Shown piece by piece: positions 49,604 through 58,351 of a stretch of DNA of 64,000 nt. The notes beneath the pieces were generated by a model. That model saw only the letters and a list, made by a program, of their open reading frames with translations, had not been told where the DNA came from and did no database searches. Location: NCBI RefSeq assembly GCF_900188145.1, contig NZ_FZOJ01000006.1, positions 1 through 64,000 of the forward strand. The letters are read 5' to 3'. Within the stretch, counting starts at the first letter, position 1. Each line of letters opens with the position of its first letter. This DNA comes from Anaerovirgula multivorans (GTDB taxonomy: Bacteria; Bacillota; Clostridia; Peptostreptococcales; Natronincolaceae). Position numbers and translations under genes: made by a program.

Positions 49604-51859
49604 TTATACAGGTTCTGCTTTTGATGTTATCTTGAACTCCCCGCCCCTCCGGGCATGTTTACTTGTCGCTATTCGTACGTATAAGTCTTTAGTATCGTTA
49701 TGAGCCATTACGTCTGTAAGCTGTAACAGGTGCAATGGGGTAAAAGGCATTTCATTTTCACTAAACTCTACTGCAACGTCTGGTATTAGCTCGGGCGTAA
49801 CCCCAGTAGATGGGAACGCTGTGTCGAAAACATCCTTGGCGGAAATCTCCACACTATCTACAGCAAAACCATTTTTATTTTCTAGTGTCACCTTCTTAGC
49901 TGGTGTAGTCTGCCCACCTACTATAGTACCGAAGTCTAACCACTCAAGTAAGTCTCCTTTGCCATCTGTGAAATAACTGCCATTCTCATCTTTAAACATT
50001 AACCCTTTATAGGTACCCAACACTTGGAATGTCTCTGTGTAGTACCCTCCATGAGTATCCTTTATTTCCAGTTTGATGTCGTTCATTACTCCTTTATTTA
50101 AGTCGTCGCTATCCCATAGATAGCTAAAGCTTCTTGGGGAGGGGGCAAAAGGAATATAGTCAAATTTTAGTACTCCATTAATAGACACCCTATAGGTTAC
50201 ATCATCTCCGTCCGCATCTCCTATTGTACCGTTTACACTAAATTCTGTGTAGGTGTACACTAGTGTAGGGTCTTCATTTGATAAAACTAGGTTGCCCACC
50301 CACTCAGATATCTCGCCACGCTGATCCCTAGCCTCTACCTTTATACTGTTCTGACCGGGATTAAAATAAGGGTAGTTATATGCTCTGGTAAAACTATTTC
50401 CACTAGCTATACTGGTCCAAGTATCTACTTCTTCATAACTTTCCCCCGCCTTTTGTATCAAAACCCTGTACTGTACTGTGTCACCTTCCAAGTCCTCGAT
50501 CGTACTTGTAACCGTAGCGTACTCGTTGTGGACGGTATCAGGATTTATAGTAGGGTCAACGATAAGTGGGGCGACGTTAGGTTTAAAAGTAATCGTCATA
50601 TTTCTTACTACAGGAGGCTCGTTAGGATTTTGACTGGAGAGTATAGCTCTGACATACATACTCTCCCCGTATATCTTATTGCCGAACAGCTCTTTAAACT
50701 CTATAGATGTTAAAGCTTCTAGTTCAGCTTTAGTCATTTCTCTATCCGCTACCCACTCGGCACCGTCATAGCCATACCATGTAGTATTATCTTTTGACAG
50801 CAAGTACCTTGTATAAGTCTCTGCTAATACCCTTTGCTCTAGCTGTAAATCTTCTTCACTATTCGTCCACGTCAGTATTGTAGGCGAGGCTAACGAGTAA
50901 ATTGGCTTATATTCAGGTACAGTTAATTCTAATTTGGAGTTTTCAAAATGAATATAAGTATAACTAATTTTACTTTCTATAACATCTTCATTATCCGTCC
51001 AAGTGTAAATTTCCACTGGCTTTTGTAATTCTGCCCACTTTTCTTGAGGAATTATGGATAAATCATCCATCCCATTCTCTTCAAAATCTTCTTTAGTTAA
51101 AGGTTCTTGAATTGTTTTTTCTACCCAATTACTATCAGAGAAAGTGTAGATTTTATCCAATGATTTAATCAGAATAAGTAAAACCAGAAAAGGTAAATTT
51201 ACACCATATAAAATATCGTCAATGATATCAAATTCATTATCACTTGTAATGGTATTGCCTTTATCAACACCATGGAACCTTGTTCCACTACTCACAATAC
51301 AATTATATAACATAGAACTCCCATTTCCACTGCGTATCCCTACACAGTTGATAAAAGCATTATTATAAAATGGTATTTCAGTTCCTCCTGCGTGTTGTAA
51401 GTTTACGCTACAGCCAGTAGCCGTGATGTTTCTGAAATTCATTAATACGCTATTATTTATTCTTTGTAAAGCACTATTAGTCCACCACGAACTTGTATCA
51501 AAAGTTCCAATAAGTCTACAGTAATCCACACTAATAGCAATATTCCCAGAATAACTATTCCAAACACCAATATTTCTAATTTCTAGTTTATATAATATCT
51601 TTCCATTTCCCGCTACATTGCAACTTTTTCCCTCAAAGTCTACTATTGCCAAACTGATTTCAGATTCACTTTTTAGAGTTAATATCTTAGACTCAAACTT
51701 ACTCATTGTAGGAATTGTATAAATAGAGTTGGGCTTTAAATTAATCACGTCATTGTCTATAGCAATGTCTAAAGCTTTGTCTAATGTTTTTAAAGGATTA
51801 AGTGAAGACCCATCAGATAAATCGTCACCATTTAATCCATCAACATGTATTTCTGCCAC
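49604..51859 (-). CDS. Tail protein with right-handed beta-helix N-terminus, shared tail module and C-terminal beta domains
   Basis: The 751-residue protein begins like pectate-lyase-type beta-helix proteins (DGLNGDDLSDGSSLNPLKTL, about 7-26), continues as a beta-helix to about residue 215, then has the module KSLDKIYTF...EPLTKEDFEENGMDDL (about 230-330) shared with three neighbouring genes. After that come Fn3/cadherin-like beta segments, including HNEYATVTSTIEDLEGDTVQ. The start is a GTG behind AAAAAGGACGG. Beta-helix domains in phage tails often bind or cut surface polysaccharide; no catalytic residues can be assigned here. Confidence 0.7.
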   Translation of the reverse strand: MAEIHVDGLNGDDLSDGSSLNPLKTLDKALDIAIDNDVINLKPNSIYTIPTMSKFESKILTLKSESEISLAIVDFEGKSCNVAGNGKILYKLEIRNIGVWNSYSGNIAISVDYCRLIGTFDTSSWWTNSALQRINNSVLMNFRNITATGCSVNLQHAGGTEIPFYNNAFINCVGIRSGNGSSMLYNCIVSSGTRFHGVDKGNTITSDNEFDIIDDILYGVNLPFLVLLILIKSLDKIYTFSDSNWVEKTIQEPLTKEDFEENGMDDLSIIPQEKWAELQKPVEIYTWTDNEDVIESKISYTYIHFENSKLELTVPEYKPIYSLASPTILTWTNSEEDLQLEQRVLAETYTRYLLSKDNTTWYGYDGAEWVADREMTKAELEALTSIEFKELFGNKIYGESMYVRAILSSQNPNEPPVVRNMTITFKPNVAPLIVDPTINPDTVHNEYATVTSTIEDLEGDTVQYRVLIQKAGESYEEVDTWTSIASGNSFTRAYNYPYFNPGQNSIKVEARDQRGEISEWVGNLVLSNEDPTLVYTYTEFSVNGTIGDADGDDVTYRVSINGVLKFDYIPFAPSPRSFSYLWDSDDLNKGVMNDIKLEIKDTHGGYYTETFQVLGTYKGLMFKDENGSYFTDGKGDLLEWLDFGTIVGGQTTPAKKVTLENKNGFAVDSVEISAKDVFDTAFPSTGVTPELIPDVAVEFSENEMPFTPLHLLQLTDVMAHNDTKDLYVRIATSKHARRGGEFKITSKAEPV

Positions 51860-51908
51860 TTATTTCACCGTCCTTTTTTAGCATATTACTTCAATTAAAA
51901 CATTTCTA

Positions 51909-52235
51909 TTATTTCGCTTCTTTCACACTCTTAACATTTAATACAATAGGTACTCTATACGTTCCGTCTAACGAACTTTCCTCAATATCATACCTATGAA
52001 TTATACATCCTGTGTAATTATAAATAACTTTCTCATCTGAAAAGTTTCAGAGTCTCTCATTATATACTCACCTTGTACATCAGCAATTCCCTTAAATCCT
52101 CTTACAGCTAAATTATTAACCCCTTTACTCTTAAATTTGATTTTTAACTGTATTTAAAACAACCTTATCATCGTCATTAAAAAAGAAGATGAATTTTCCT
52201 GCTTCTTTCAAGCCATATTTTTGATTTTTACTCAT
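51909..52235 (-). pseudogene. Degenerate tail-cluster gene with two frameshifts
   Basis: ATG 52235 (behind AAAGGAGAG) opens KNQKYGLKEAGKFIFFF, the frame shifts near 52145 to KFKSKGVNNLAVRGFKGIAD, and shifts again near 52040 to NYTGCIIHRYDIEES, ending at TAA 51909-51911. Joined, it is a protein of about 108 residues that I do not recognise. It lies between two carbohydrate-binding-type tail genes in a segment of unlike composition, so it may have been broken when the cluster was reassembled. Confidence 0.6.
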
Positions 52236-52271
52236 TCTCTCCTTTATTTAATTTTTAATTTTGAGTAAAGA

Positions 52272-53180
52272 TTAATTAACCTCTACTCCTGTCACTTTAA
52301 TAAAGTCTTCTAAAGTGGCTTTAAATAATTTACCTTCATCCACCATTTCTTCTGCTGAATTAACACTAGCAGGTTTTTCTTCCTCAGCATCAGTCCAAAC
52401 TATTATTTCAAATTCCTCTTCTTGGTTTAACCTTTCCATTGGAGAGAATGGGTCTGTTTCTATCACTAAGAATTTAGGTTTTTCACCTTCCCTATCGGTC
52501 CAAGCTATTACTTCAATTTCTTCACCTTCAAGTTCTTGAAGTTTTTCATCAGTGATACCATTTAAAGTATCCATACCATATGTTTCAAAATCTAATTTTG
52601 TTAGTGGTTCTAATAGAGCAGTTTCAACCCATTCACCTTCGGATAATAGATGGATTTTATTAGAGGATTTTATTAGGTGCTTATATGTGTCTATACCCCA
52701 TATCTCAAACTCTGCTATGATATATCTTCCATTATTAGGGTCTACGCCCTTTTCAGTAAGATAAAGCCTGTAAAATGAATACGCATTTAAACTATCTACT
52801 TGATACTCTCTAATTTCTGAACTGCTCCACGTTGGCTCACTTGAAACAGAGTGTAAATCAGTCCAAGTTTCATTATTGTTACTACCTTGTAAAATCCATC
52901 CTCTCGGCATGGAAGTTGTATACTTAAAAGACCCTGCTAAACTATCTGCCTGTAGCTTGTATTCTTTAACACAATATTTTTTAGGCATTGTTACAGTTAT
53001 CGTTGTATTTATGGGAGCATTATTCCCACTAAACCAAGAGTTTTCAAAGTTTGTAGGGGGCTCTCTGTCAAATAGCTTCCATATAGCATGGGTTTCATTA
53101 AGTTGCGAATTAGTGTTTACAGAAAAACCGTCTTGTGTGTATCCTGTCATTTTAGGAACAATTCTGAATAAATTAGCCAT
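52272..53180 (-). CDS. Tail protein with F5/8 type C (discoidin) domain plus the shared module
   Basis: Residues about 1-165 form a discoidin-like galactose-binding domain (SQLNETHAIWKLFDREPPTN, STITV-type strands, PRGWILQGSNNNETWTDLHS, FYRLYLTEKG, IIAEFEIWG). The C-terminal part is the module LIKSSNKIHLLSEG...EPLTKLDFETYGMDTL followed by two WTDxE repeats. Glycan binding to the host surface is the expected role. ATG 53180 follows GGGGGTGAG. It abuts the next gene with no gap. Confidence 0.75.
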   Translation of the reverse strand: MANLFRIVPKMTGYTQDGFSVNTNSQLNETHAIWKLFDREPPTNFENSWFSGNNAPINTTITVTMPKKYCVKEYKLQADSLAGSFKYTTSMPRGWILQGSNNNETWTDLHSVSSEPTWSSSEIREYQVDSLNAYSFYRLYLTEKGVDPNNGRYIIAEFEIWGIDTYKHLIKSSNKIHLLSEGEWVETALLEPLTKLDFETYGMDTLNGITDEKLQELEGEEIEVIAWTDREGEKPKFLVIETDPFSPMERLNQEEEFEIIVWTDAEEEKPASVNSAEEMVDEGKLFKATLEDFIKVTGVEVN

Positions 53181-53882
53181 TTATCTCACCCCCATCCCGT
53201 TTATTTTCCACTCATTCTTATTTATGGTCTTCCTAACAACTCTACCATCTTCTAAAACCCCTGCTTCATTCATTTCAATAGCAACTTTACTAACTTCTTT
53301 TTCATACCCTTCTAGAGCATCCATTCCCCACTGTTCAAATTGCTCTTGTGTAGGAGTTGATAGGTTAGGGTATGTTAATGCATTGTCTAATAAAGTGTGA
53401 ATTTTATTTGAAGATTTTATGAGGTGTTTTGTATTATAAGCATCAATATCTACTAATTCACCATCTTCATTAATATCAATAGCATCAAATGACCATCTTC
53501 TTAGGTCGTTTTTTGCTTTGAAGACCGCTTCGTGAATTTTACTAACCAATCCTGTTACTTCAAACATTAGTTTTTGATGTGAGGTTCCACTATTGACTGA
53601 AAATGATGGGTACTCTACACCATCTATTGTACATGTTAGATCTGTAGTATACTCAGTGTGTACAGAAGCTATAAATCTTAAATCAGTACCCTTAAACTTA
53701 AATCTTGCGGTCACATCAGTATCTATTGGATTGGTGGGTATATAATGAAGAGTCCCATTGTAGTAAGCAGAGTTATAGTGTATACCCCATCCAGTACCTG
53801 TATATTCAATATAACTATTTGTATCATCGTATCTTTCCCAACCATTCTCTGGTTGTAATAATTGCTGTCCGATTAAACTCAT
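53181..53882 (-). CDS. Tail protein with carbohydrate-binding-like beta domain plus the shared module
   Basis: The 233-residue protein opens with a jelly-roll-type domain (LLQPENGWERYDDTNSYI, ARFKFKGTDLRFIASVH, CTIDGVEYPSFSV), of the kind found in bacterial surface and phage tail proteins. It ends with the module LIKSSNKIHTL...QFEQWGMDALEGYEKE and a C-terminal strand (INKNEWKINGMGV) also present in the next gene. ATG 53882 follows GAGGAAGTGAC. It is the smallest member of the module family. Confidence 0.65.
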   Translation of the reverse strand: MSLIGQQLLQPENGWERYDDTNSYIEYTGTGWGIHYNSAYYNGTLHYIPTNPIDTDVTARFKFKGTDLRFIASVHTEYTTDLTCTIDGVEYPSFSVNSGTSHQKLMFEVTGLVSKIHEAVFKAKNDLRRWSFDAIDINEDGELVDIDAYNTKHLIKSSNKIHTLLDNALTYPNLSTPTQEQFEQWGMDALEGYEKEVSKVAIEMNEAGVLEDGRVVRKTINKNEWKINGMGVR

Positions 53883-53915
53883 TTATGTCACTTCCTCTCT
53901 AATAAAATCAAACTA

Positions 53916-54896
53916 TTATTTAACTGTCATACTTTGTATTTCATTTTGCCATTTATCTGGTGCAATCTTTCTAGTATATACCTTACCCTCCCCCTCATCC
54001 CTGTCATATTCCATAGTTTTTACTGCTTTGGTGGTTGGGGTGACTATGCTAGCTAAGCTATCCATGCCATATTCTTCAAAGTTGGCTTGCGTTAGTGGTT
54101 CTTGAAGTTCCGTATTTATCCATTCGTTAGCTGGATAGGTGTATATGTTACTGGTCGATTTCACTAAATATTTAAACATGTTTAAACTATAGATGGCATC
54201 TGTTCGCATAGCTATATTTTGAAGAGTTCCGTTATAGTTCACATTAGCTGAATTTATTACTGTAGTCCCACTTTCCTCATCAAATCTATAAAGTCCAACA
54301 AGTCCTTCTTCGTTGCCTTTTAAATATCTGTTATGATAGTGTGCTACCTCCTCATCAGTTAATGCCCTATCCCAAAATCTAACATCGTTTATTAATCCCT
54401 TACTAGCGTAGTGTGTTGTAGATACAGTATTACTTAGGAACCTTGGCGGATAAGTACCACTAGCTGACGAAATCACACCGCTTCTTACAAAAGGTGATCC
54501 TTCACCTAAAAACTCATCATTGCTAAATAGTCTTACTTTGTTTGTTTCGGTATTTACTGCTGCTGTAAAGATATAAACTTGACCTAGCTGAAAATTCGGA
54601 ATGAGTGCAGTAGCAATCACCAGAGAATCAGTAGTCATCAATCTTCCACCAAAAGCTAGAAGTTTTGTACTCACGTCTACGTAAAAATTGAATTTGGTGT
54701 TACTACCACCGATGCGTGACTGAAATATATAAAAATGATTACCGTCATGTACACCACCTGCACTGACTATACAAGCAGCTTGGATAGTCATTTCTGTCTT
54801 TCCTGCTAGACTATCCGTAATAAAGGATTCTGGGATTGTGACTCCAGTATTGTAACTGCCGTTGTTCACAACAGCACCAATATTATTTTCACTCAA
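53916..54896 (-). CDS. Tail protein with LamG/concanavalin-like domain plus the shared module
   Basis: Residues about 1-225 are a LamG-type concanavalin-like domain (TVSTTHYASKGLINDVRFWD, RALTDEEVAHYHNRYLKGNE, LVGLYRFDEESGTTVINSA). The C-terminus is the module LVKSTSNIYTYPANEW...LQEPLTQANFEEYGMDSL with the ending IAPDKWQNEIQSMTV. The start is a TTG behind AAGGAGGAG. Such domains bind glycans or proteins, fitting a receptor-binding role. Confidence 0.72.
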   Translation of the reverse strand: MSENNIGAVVNNGSYNTGVTIPESFITDSLAGKTEMTIQAACIVSAGGVHDGNHFYIFQSRIGGSNTKFNFYVDVSTKLLAFGGRLMTTDSLVIATALIPNFQLGQVYIFTAAVNTETNKVRLFSNDEFLGEGSPFVRSGVISSASGTYPPRFLSNTVSTTHYASKGLINDVRFWDRALTDEEVAHYHNRYLKGNEEGLVGLYRFDEESGTTVINSANVNYNGTLQNIAMRTDAIYSLNMFKYLVKSTSNIYTYPANEWINTELQEPLTQANFEEYGMDSLASIVTPTTKAVKTMEYDRDEGEGKVYTRKIAPDKWQNEIQSMTVK

Positions 54897-54899
54897 CTG

Positions 54900-55688
54900 T
54901 TAATCTCCTCCTTGCTTTAGATTTGACGATATACTCAGTATATCTTTAAATCTATTTAAGTCTAATTGATATTCATGCACTCTACCTTCCCCCACGGCAT
55001 ATTTGAAAATCATATCTTCTGCTATCTCTATCTCTTCTTCTTTATCTTCACTGGCCTCTACTTCTATAGACTGTATTTTAGCTTTGCCTTCTGTGGGAAC
55101 TTGTAGGCTGACTTCCCCCGCCCCTTCACCTTCAAAGGTAAAACCTTCTCCGTGGTCGAGTATTACATCTCCTGTGGTAGTGGGGGATAAGTCATGTTGA
55201 AACCTTCTTTGAAACGTAAAAGTATCCCTATCCTCTTTTATAATACTATAGGAAAAAGTATTAGTGAGTCCGTTGGCATCCGTTACTGTCAACAACACTG
55301 TATTATCTGTCAATGTAAGATTCTCTGTAGATATTTGCAGACTTAAGTCTGCTGGTGTGGACTGTGTATCACCTGAAGTTATGTCGACACCGTTAACTAT
55401 TAATGCGTAGTTTATACCTATACCACCGTCACTAGTTACTTCACAAGTCAGCACAACATTTGATGCATCCGTGTCCCATATGTTAGTGCGCGAGAATCCA
55501 GCAGCACTAATGGACGGTGGAGTGCTGTATATTTCATAATGGTGTGCCCACGTATCAGGAGATACATCCCACACAGACGTTGCATAGCCGTTGCCCGACA
55601 CGTGTGGGTTCTGTGCATCTGGTTCTATATTGTCCGTAAAATCCCAAGTATCTGGGTATGCCAACCACCTAACTATAGATTGTCCCAT
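54900..55688 (-). CDS. Tail protein with Ig-like beta domain, unknown role
   Basis: The 262-residue protein has a Trp/Asp-rich start (VRWLAYPDTWDFTD) and an Ig-like domain (SVILTC-like strands, STENLTLTDNTVLLTVTDAN) in the middle, then an acidic C-terminal part. I do not recognise the family. ATG 55688 follows GGGGGAGGATG. It precedes the module-family genes but does not carry the module itself. Confidence 0.6.
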   Translation of the reverse strand: MGQSIVRWLAYPDTWDFTDNIEPDAQNPHVSGNGYATSVWDVSPDTWAHHYEIYSTPPSISAAGFSRTNIWDTDASNVVLTCEVTSDGGIGINYALIVNGVDITSGDTQSTPADLSLQISTENLTLTDNTVLLTVTDANGLTNTFSYSIIKEDRDTFTFQRRFQHDLSPTTTGDVILDHGEGFTFEGEGAGEVSLQVPTEGKAKIQSIEVEASEDKEEEIEIAEDMIFKYAVGEGRVHEYQLDLNRFKDILSISSNLKQGGD

Positions 55689-55705
55689 ACGATATCATCC
55701 TCCCC

Positions 55706-56779
55706 CTACAAGCACAGCCTACAACCTACTTCTGCGGAGGTATACAAATCAAGGCGACTTGATAACGTTCGAAACACGCCCGCACCCATACCTGAACTAT
55801 ACGCCCCACCAACGAAATAGAAGTAAACATGGCCATAGCCATCACTATAATTGCGGCCACTGTCGTACAAACCGCCAGTAGTATTGGTTAACCCAGATGT
55901 GCGTGGAATAAATCCACTTTTAGGCTCAGTACGTATTGTTCTTATGTTACCTAGATTCATGGAAAGCGATGCTGATATCCTTTCATACCCTGTACCACCA
56001 TTATTAAAATAAACATTAGACACGTCCAAAGGACCATTAGGGGAACGGCATCCATCCAGCATTACAGCCAGATTACCGTAGATATCTTCAATGCCCCTGT
56101 AAGACACCTGAACAGCATCTGCGGTAGATCCGTAGGTGTTGTTGCCTCTTTCCAGTGTACCACCTGTACTAACCGATGCCGCACCACTAGTATACCCTAA
56201 GCCTATTTGACTCTGAGAGTCTGGGTGGCCATATTCAGTTATATAAAGCATTTGGATAAAACGCCATAGGTAATAGTCTAGCTGTGTCCACCCTAGCCCC
56301 ATTGCTTTAGCAGCATCCCGTACAGCCTGTATGGTAATACTCCCTCGTGGTGTCTTGTTTGGTAGGCTCCGCAGCTTACCCTGCGGGTCAATCCAGCCAA
56401 GAAATGCACCTATATATCTGTGGTCTACCTCCACGGGTGTACCCGCAGCGTCCACGTGTACACTTCTGTCCCTAAAAAAAGCATGGTCTATCTCCCACTC
56501 GTCCGCCCCGACGTAGTCAGTAGCCTGCGGGTCACCGGACACACCAAAATGGAATATATTACCATCCGCATCATACTTCTTAACAGAATATGCTTTGGGA
56601 ATCTGAACCATGGCGTTCTGACTCAGTGTTTCAACTTCCTCCCAGTCTACTTCAGTGCCGTCTGACTTCAAGTTACTGTTATCGGCATCTAAAAAGTACG
56701 CTACGGAATGATCTGGATTAACTACACACCTAGCTAACTGCCCCCAAGGAGCTACTTGATTTAAATTGTGTTCACTCAT
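55706..56779 (-). CDS. Tail protein with C-type-lectin/formylglycine-enzyme-like fold
   Basis: From ATG 56779 (behind GGGAGGT) the 357-residue protein has a long CLec/FGE-like fold: GIEDIYGNLAVMLDGC in the middle and a C-terminal GGAYSSGMGAGVFRTLSSRL with ending EVGCRLCL. This C-terminal shape is that of the ligand-binding lectin folds seen in phage receptor-binding proteins and in targets of diversity-generating retroelements. No reverse transcriptase or template repeat is visible in the window. Receptor binding is the likely role. Confidence 0.65.
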   Translation of the reverse strand: MSEHNLNQVAPWGQLARCVVNPDHSVAYFLDADNSNLKSDGTEVDWEEVETLSQNAMVQIPKAYSVKKYDADGNIFHFGVSGDPQATDYVGADEWEIDHAFFRDRSVHVDAAGTPVEVDHRYIGAFLGWIDPQGKLRSLPNKTPRGSITIQAVRDAAKAMGLGWTQLDYYLWRFIQMLYITEYGHPDSQSQIGLGYTSGAASVSTGGTLERGNNTYGSTADAVQVSYRGIEDIYGNLAVMLDGCRSPNGPLDVSNVYFNNGGTGYERISASLSMNLGNIRTIRTEPKSGFIPRTSGLTNTTGGLYDSGRNYSDGYGHVYFYFVGGAYSSGMGAGVFRTLSSRLDLYTSAEVGCRLCL

Positions 56780-57387
56780 ATTTTTACCTCCCAATTCAAT
56801 TCCCCGCCCACATTAGCTATGAGAGGAGCTTCAAAAGAATCTAAAACTCTGTCGCCGTTAACAAACTCTAGACACCCGTTCAAATCCCTGTCAGATACTA
56901 GATGCACAGTAAGTATATACTCATTATCTCTACCATGTGGCAGGGTAACAATAGGCTTAAAGTTAAAAGTTGTTTCACCAATAACCATTTCAGACTTATA
57001 GCCAAAACTATAACTTATAATGCCATTTAAAAACTTTCCCTTCTTCTTTCGCCCGCCCACATTAGTCTCTGAGTAGGCTCTTTTGTAGGTAATAATGTCT
57101 CTTTGGTACATGTTTTGGTTAGTTAACTCGTAGATATTATCTTTAGTCCTATACCTTATATCAACACGCTTACCTAGTATATTGAAAGTACCTCTTGAAC
57201 ACTCAAACCACATCTTCTTCTTTCTTCCTACTAAACCGAATCTTACTAATTTTTCCTTCTCTATATCGTAAAAGCTATTCTCCCTTATAGTCTCAAAGTC
57301 AAACTCGGCTAGACCGCCCTTATAATATTCTGCTAGCCACACATAGTCTTGAGATACAGGGGAGAAATTGGGACAATCTCTAAACAT
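56776..57387 (-). CDS. Tail-cluster protein of unknown function
   Basis: The 203-residue protein is basic and rich in Tyr and Lys (GRKKKMWFECSRGTFNIL, NVGGRKKKGKFLNG), with regular beta-strand spacing. I do not recognise it; its size and position resemble a distal tail or baseplate wedge protein. ATG 57387 immediately follows a GGGGGGCGGGGAGG run. Its end overlaps the lectin-like gene. Confidence 0.55.
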   Translation of the reverse strand: MFRDCPNFSPVSQDYVWLAEYYKGGLAEFDFETIRENSFYDIEKEKLVRFGLVGRKKKMWFECSRGTFNILGKRVDIRYRTKDNIYELTNQNMYQRDIITYKRAYSETNVGGRKKKGKFLNGIISYSFGYKSEMVIGETTFNFKPIVTLPHGRDNEYILTVHLVSDRDLNGCLEFVNGDRVLDSFEAPLIANVGGELNWEVKI

Positions 57388-57401
57388 CCTCCCCGCCCCC
57401 C

Positions 57402-57860
57402 TTACACGTAAAAATACTCTACACGAAGCTTGAACTGCCTTAACCCTGCGGACACACCATGCAAGTCAGACTGAAAGTAGTTCGTAAGTTTGGCAAAGTT
57501 TACTGTGTTTGCTAAAACTCCAGTATTCGCAGTTCCTTGTATAGTACCTTCTGCCGCCCCGGCAGCACCTATAACATGTTTAGTTGCGCCCCCAACCTGA
57601 GTAAATGTGCTCTCATTTAACGAATCTACCCTTGTATAGACCCACTTGTTCGCAACCACATCCATCGTGTCGGCGGCACCATCAGTAGTAGTAAATTTAC
57701 AATCTTGCATATGTGCTACGTCTTCAGCACCTTGGAAGTTATTCCAAATCAATATCTCCTGTTCGGCACTTTGCTGACCTGCGTTTAATGTGCCTATCTG
57801 CCATAGTGAAATAGCATCTGAATTATCACCTAGCCTCCATGAAACAACTGGTGCACTCAT
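57402..57860 (-). CDS. Small tail-cluster protein
   Basis: I choose ATG 57860 (behind AAAAGGGGTG; opening SAPVVSWRLGDNSDAI) over the longer frame, whose start lies in the previous gene. The 152-residue protein is beta-rich and hydrophilic with Asn/Thr/Ala runs, typical of small phage structural proteins such as tail-tube or decoration-like subunits. No family is named. Confidence 0.55.
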   Translation of the reverse strand: MSAPVVSWRLGDNSDAISLWQIGTLNAGQQSAEQEILIWNNFQGAEDVAHMQDCKFTTTDGAADTMDVVANKWVYTRVDSLNESTFTQVGGATKHVIGAAGAAEGTIQGTANTGVLANTVNFAKLTNYFQSDLHGVSAGLRQFKLRVEYFYV

Positions 57861-57882
57861 ATATAACACCCCTTTTCTAAAT

Positions 57883-58347
57883 TTAGTCAAGCATAAAATC
57901 CACACAAATACTAATATCAGCAGAACCAAGACTACCATTTGCGTTTACCTGTAATGATTCAAAATCTAAGCTACCTGTTAGACTTGCCTGAGCAAAAGTA
58001 GCTCCCACAGGTACTGTAATAGTCTCCAACGTCCCGCCACCCTTTAATAACACCACAACCAAGTCGATGTCAAAAGGCTTAGGGAAGCTGACATACATAG
58101 TCTTTAATGTACCCTTATAGGGAATATACAGTGACACTGTATGATTCTCTTGCGTAATCTGCTTAATATAGAAAACTGCTGTCTTTTTTATTGATAATTT
58201 TTCGGCTAAACTAGCCTTGTCGCCCCTAGCCTCATCTATCTCAGTTAGATAACTGTCTATAACAGCATGTGTTCTCTGTCCCTTATTAATAAGATCGTTA
58301 TGATCATTTGTGGCGGTTTCACCCGCCCTGTTAAATCTCACTGACAT
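57883..58347 (-). CDS. Tail-cluster protein of unknown function
   Basis: The 154-residue protein has a helical start (ATNDHNDLINKGQRTHAVID) and a beta-sandwich-like rest (HTVSLYIPYKGTLKTMYVSF). I do not recognise a named family. ATG 58347 follows AGGTTGATA. It lies between the concanavalin-like protein and the small tail-cluster gene. Confidence 0.55.
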   Translation of the reverse strand: MSVRFNRAGETATNDHNDLINKGQRTHAVIDSYLTEIDEARGDKASLAEKLSIKKTAVFYIKQITQENHTVSLYIPYKGTLKTMYVSFPKPFDIDLVVVLLKGGGTLETITVPVGATFAQASLTGSLDFESLQVNANGSLGSADISICVDFMLD

Positions 58348-58351
58348 ATTA

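Noticed and set aside
55706-56779. Target protein of a diversity-generating retroelement
   Set aside because: The lectin-like C-terminus fits, but there is no reverse transcriptase or near-identical template repeat in the window. It could still lie to the right.
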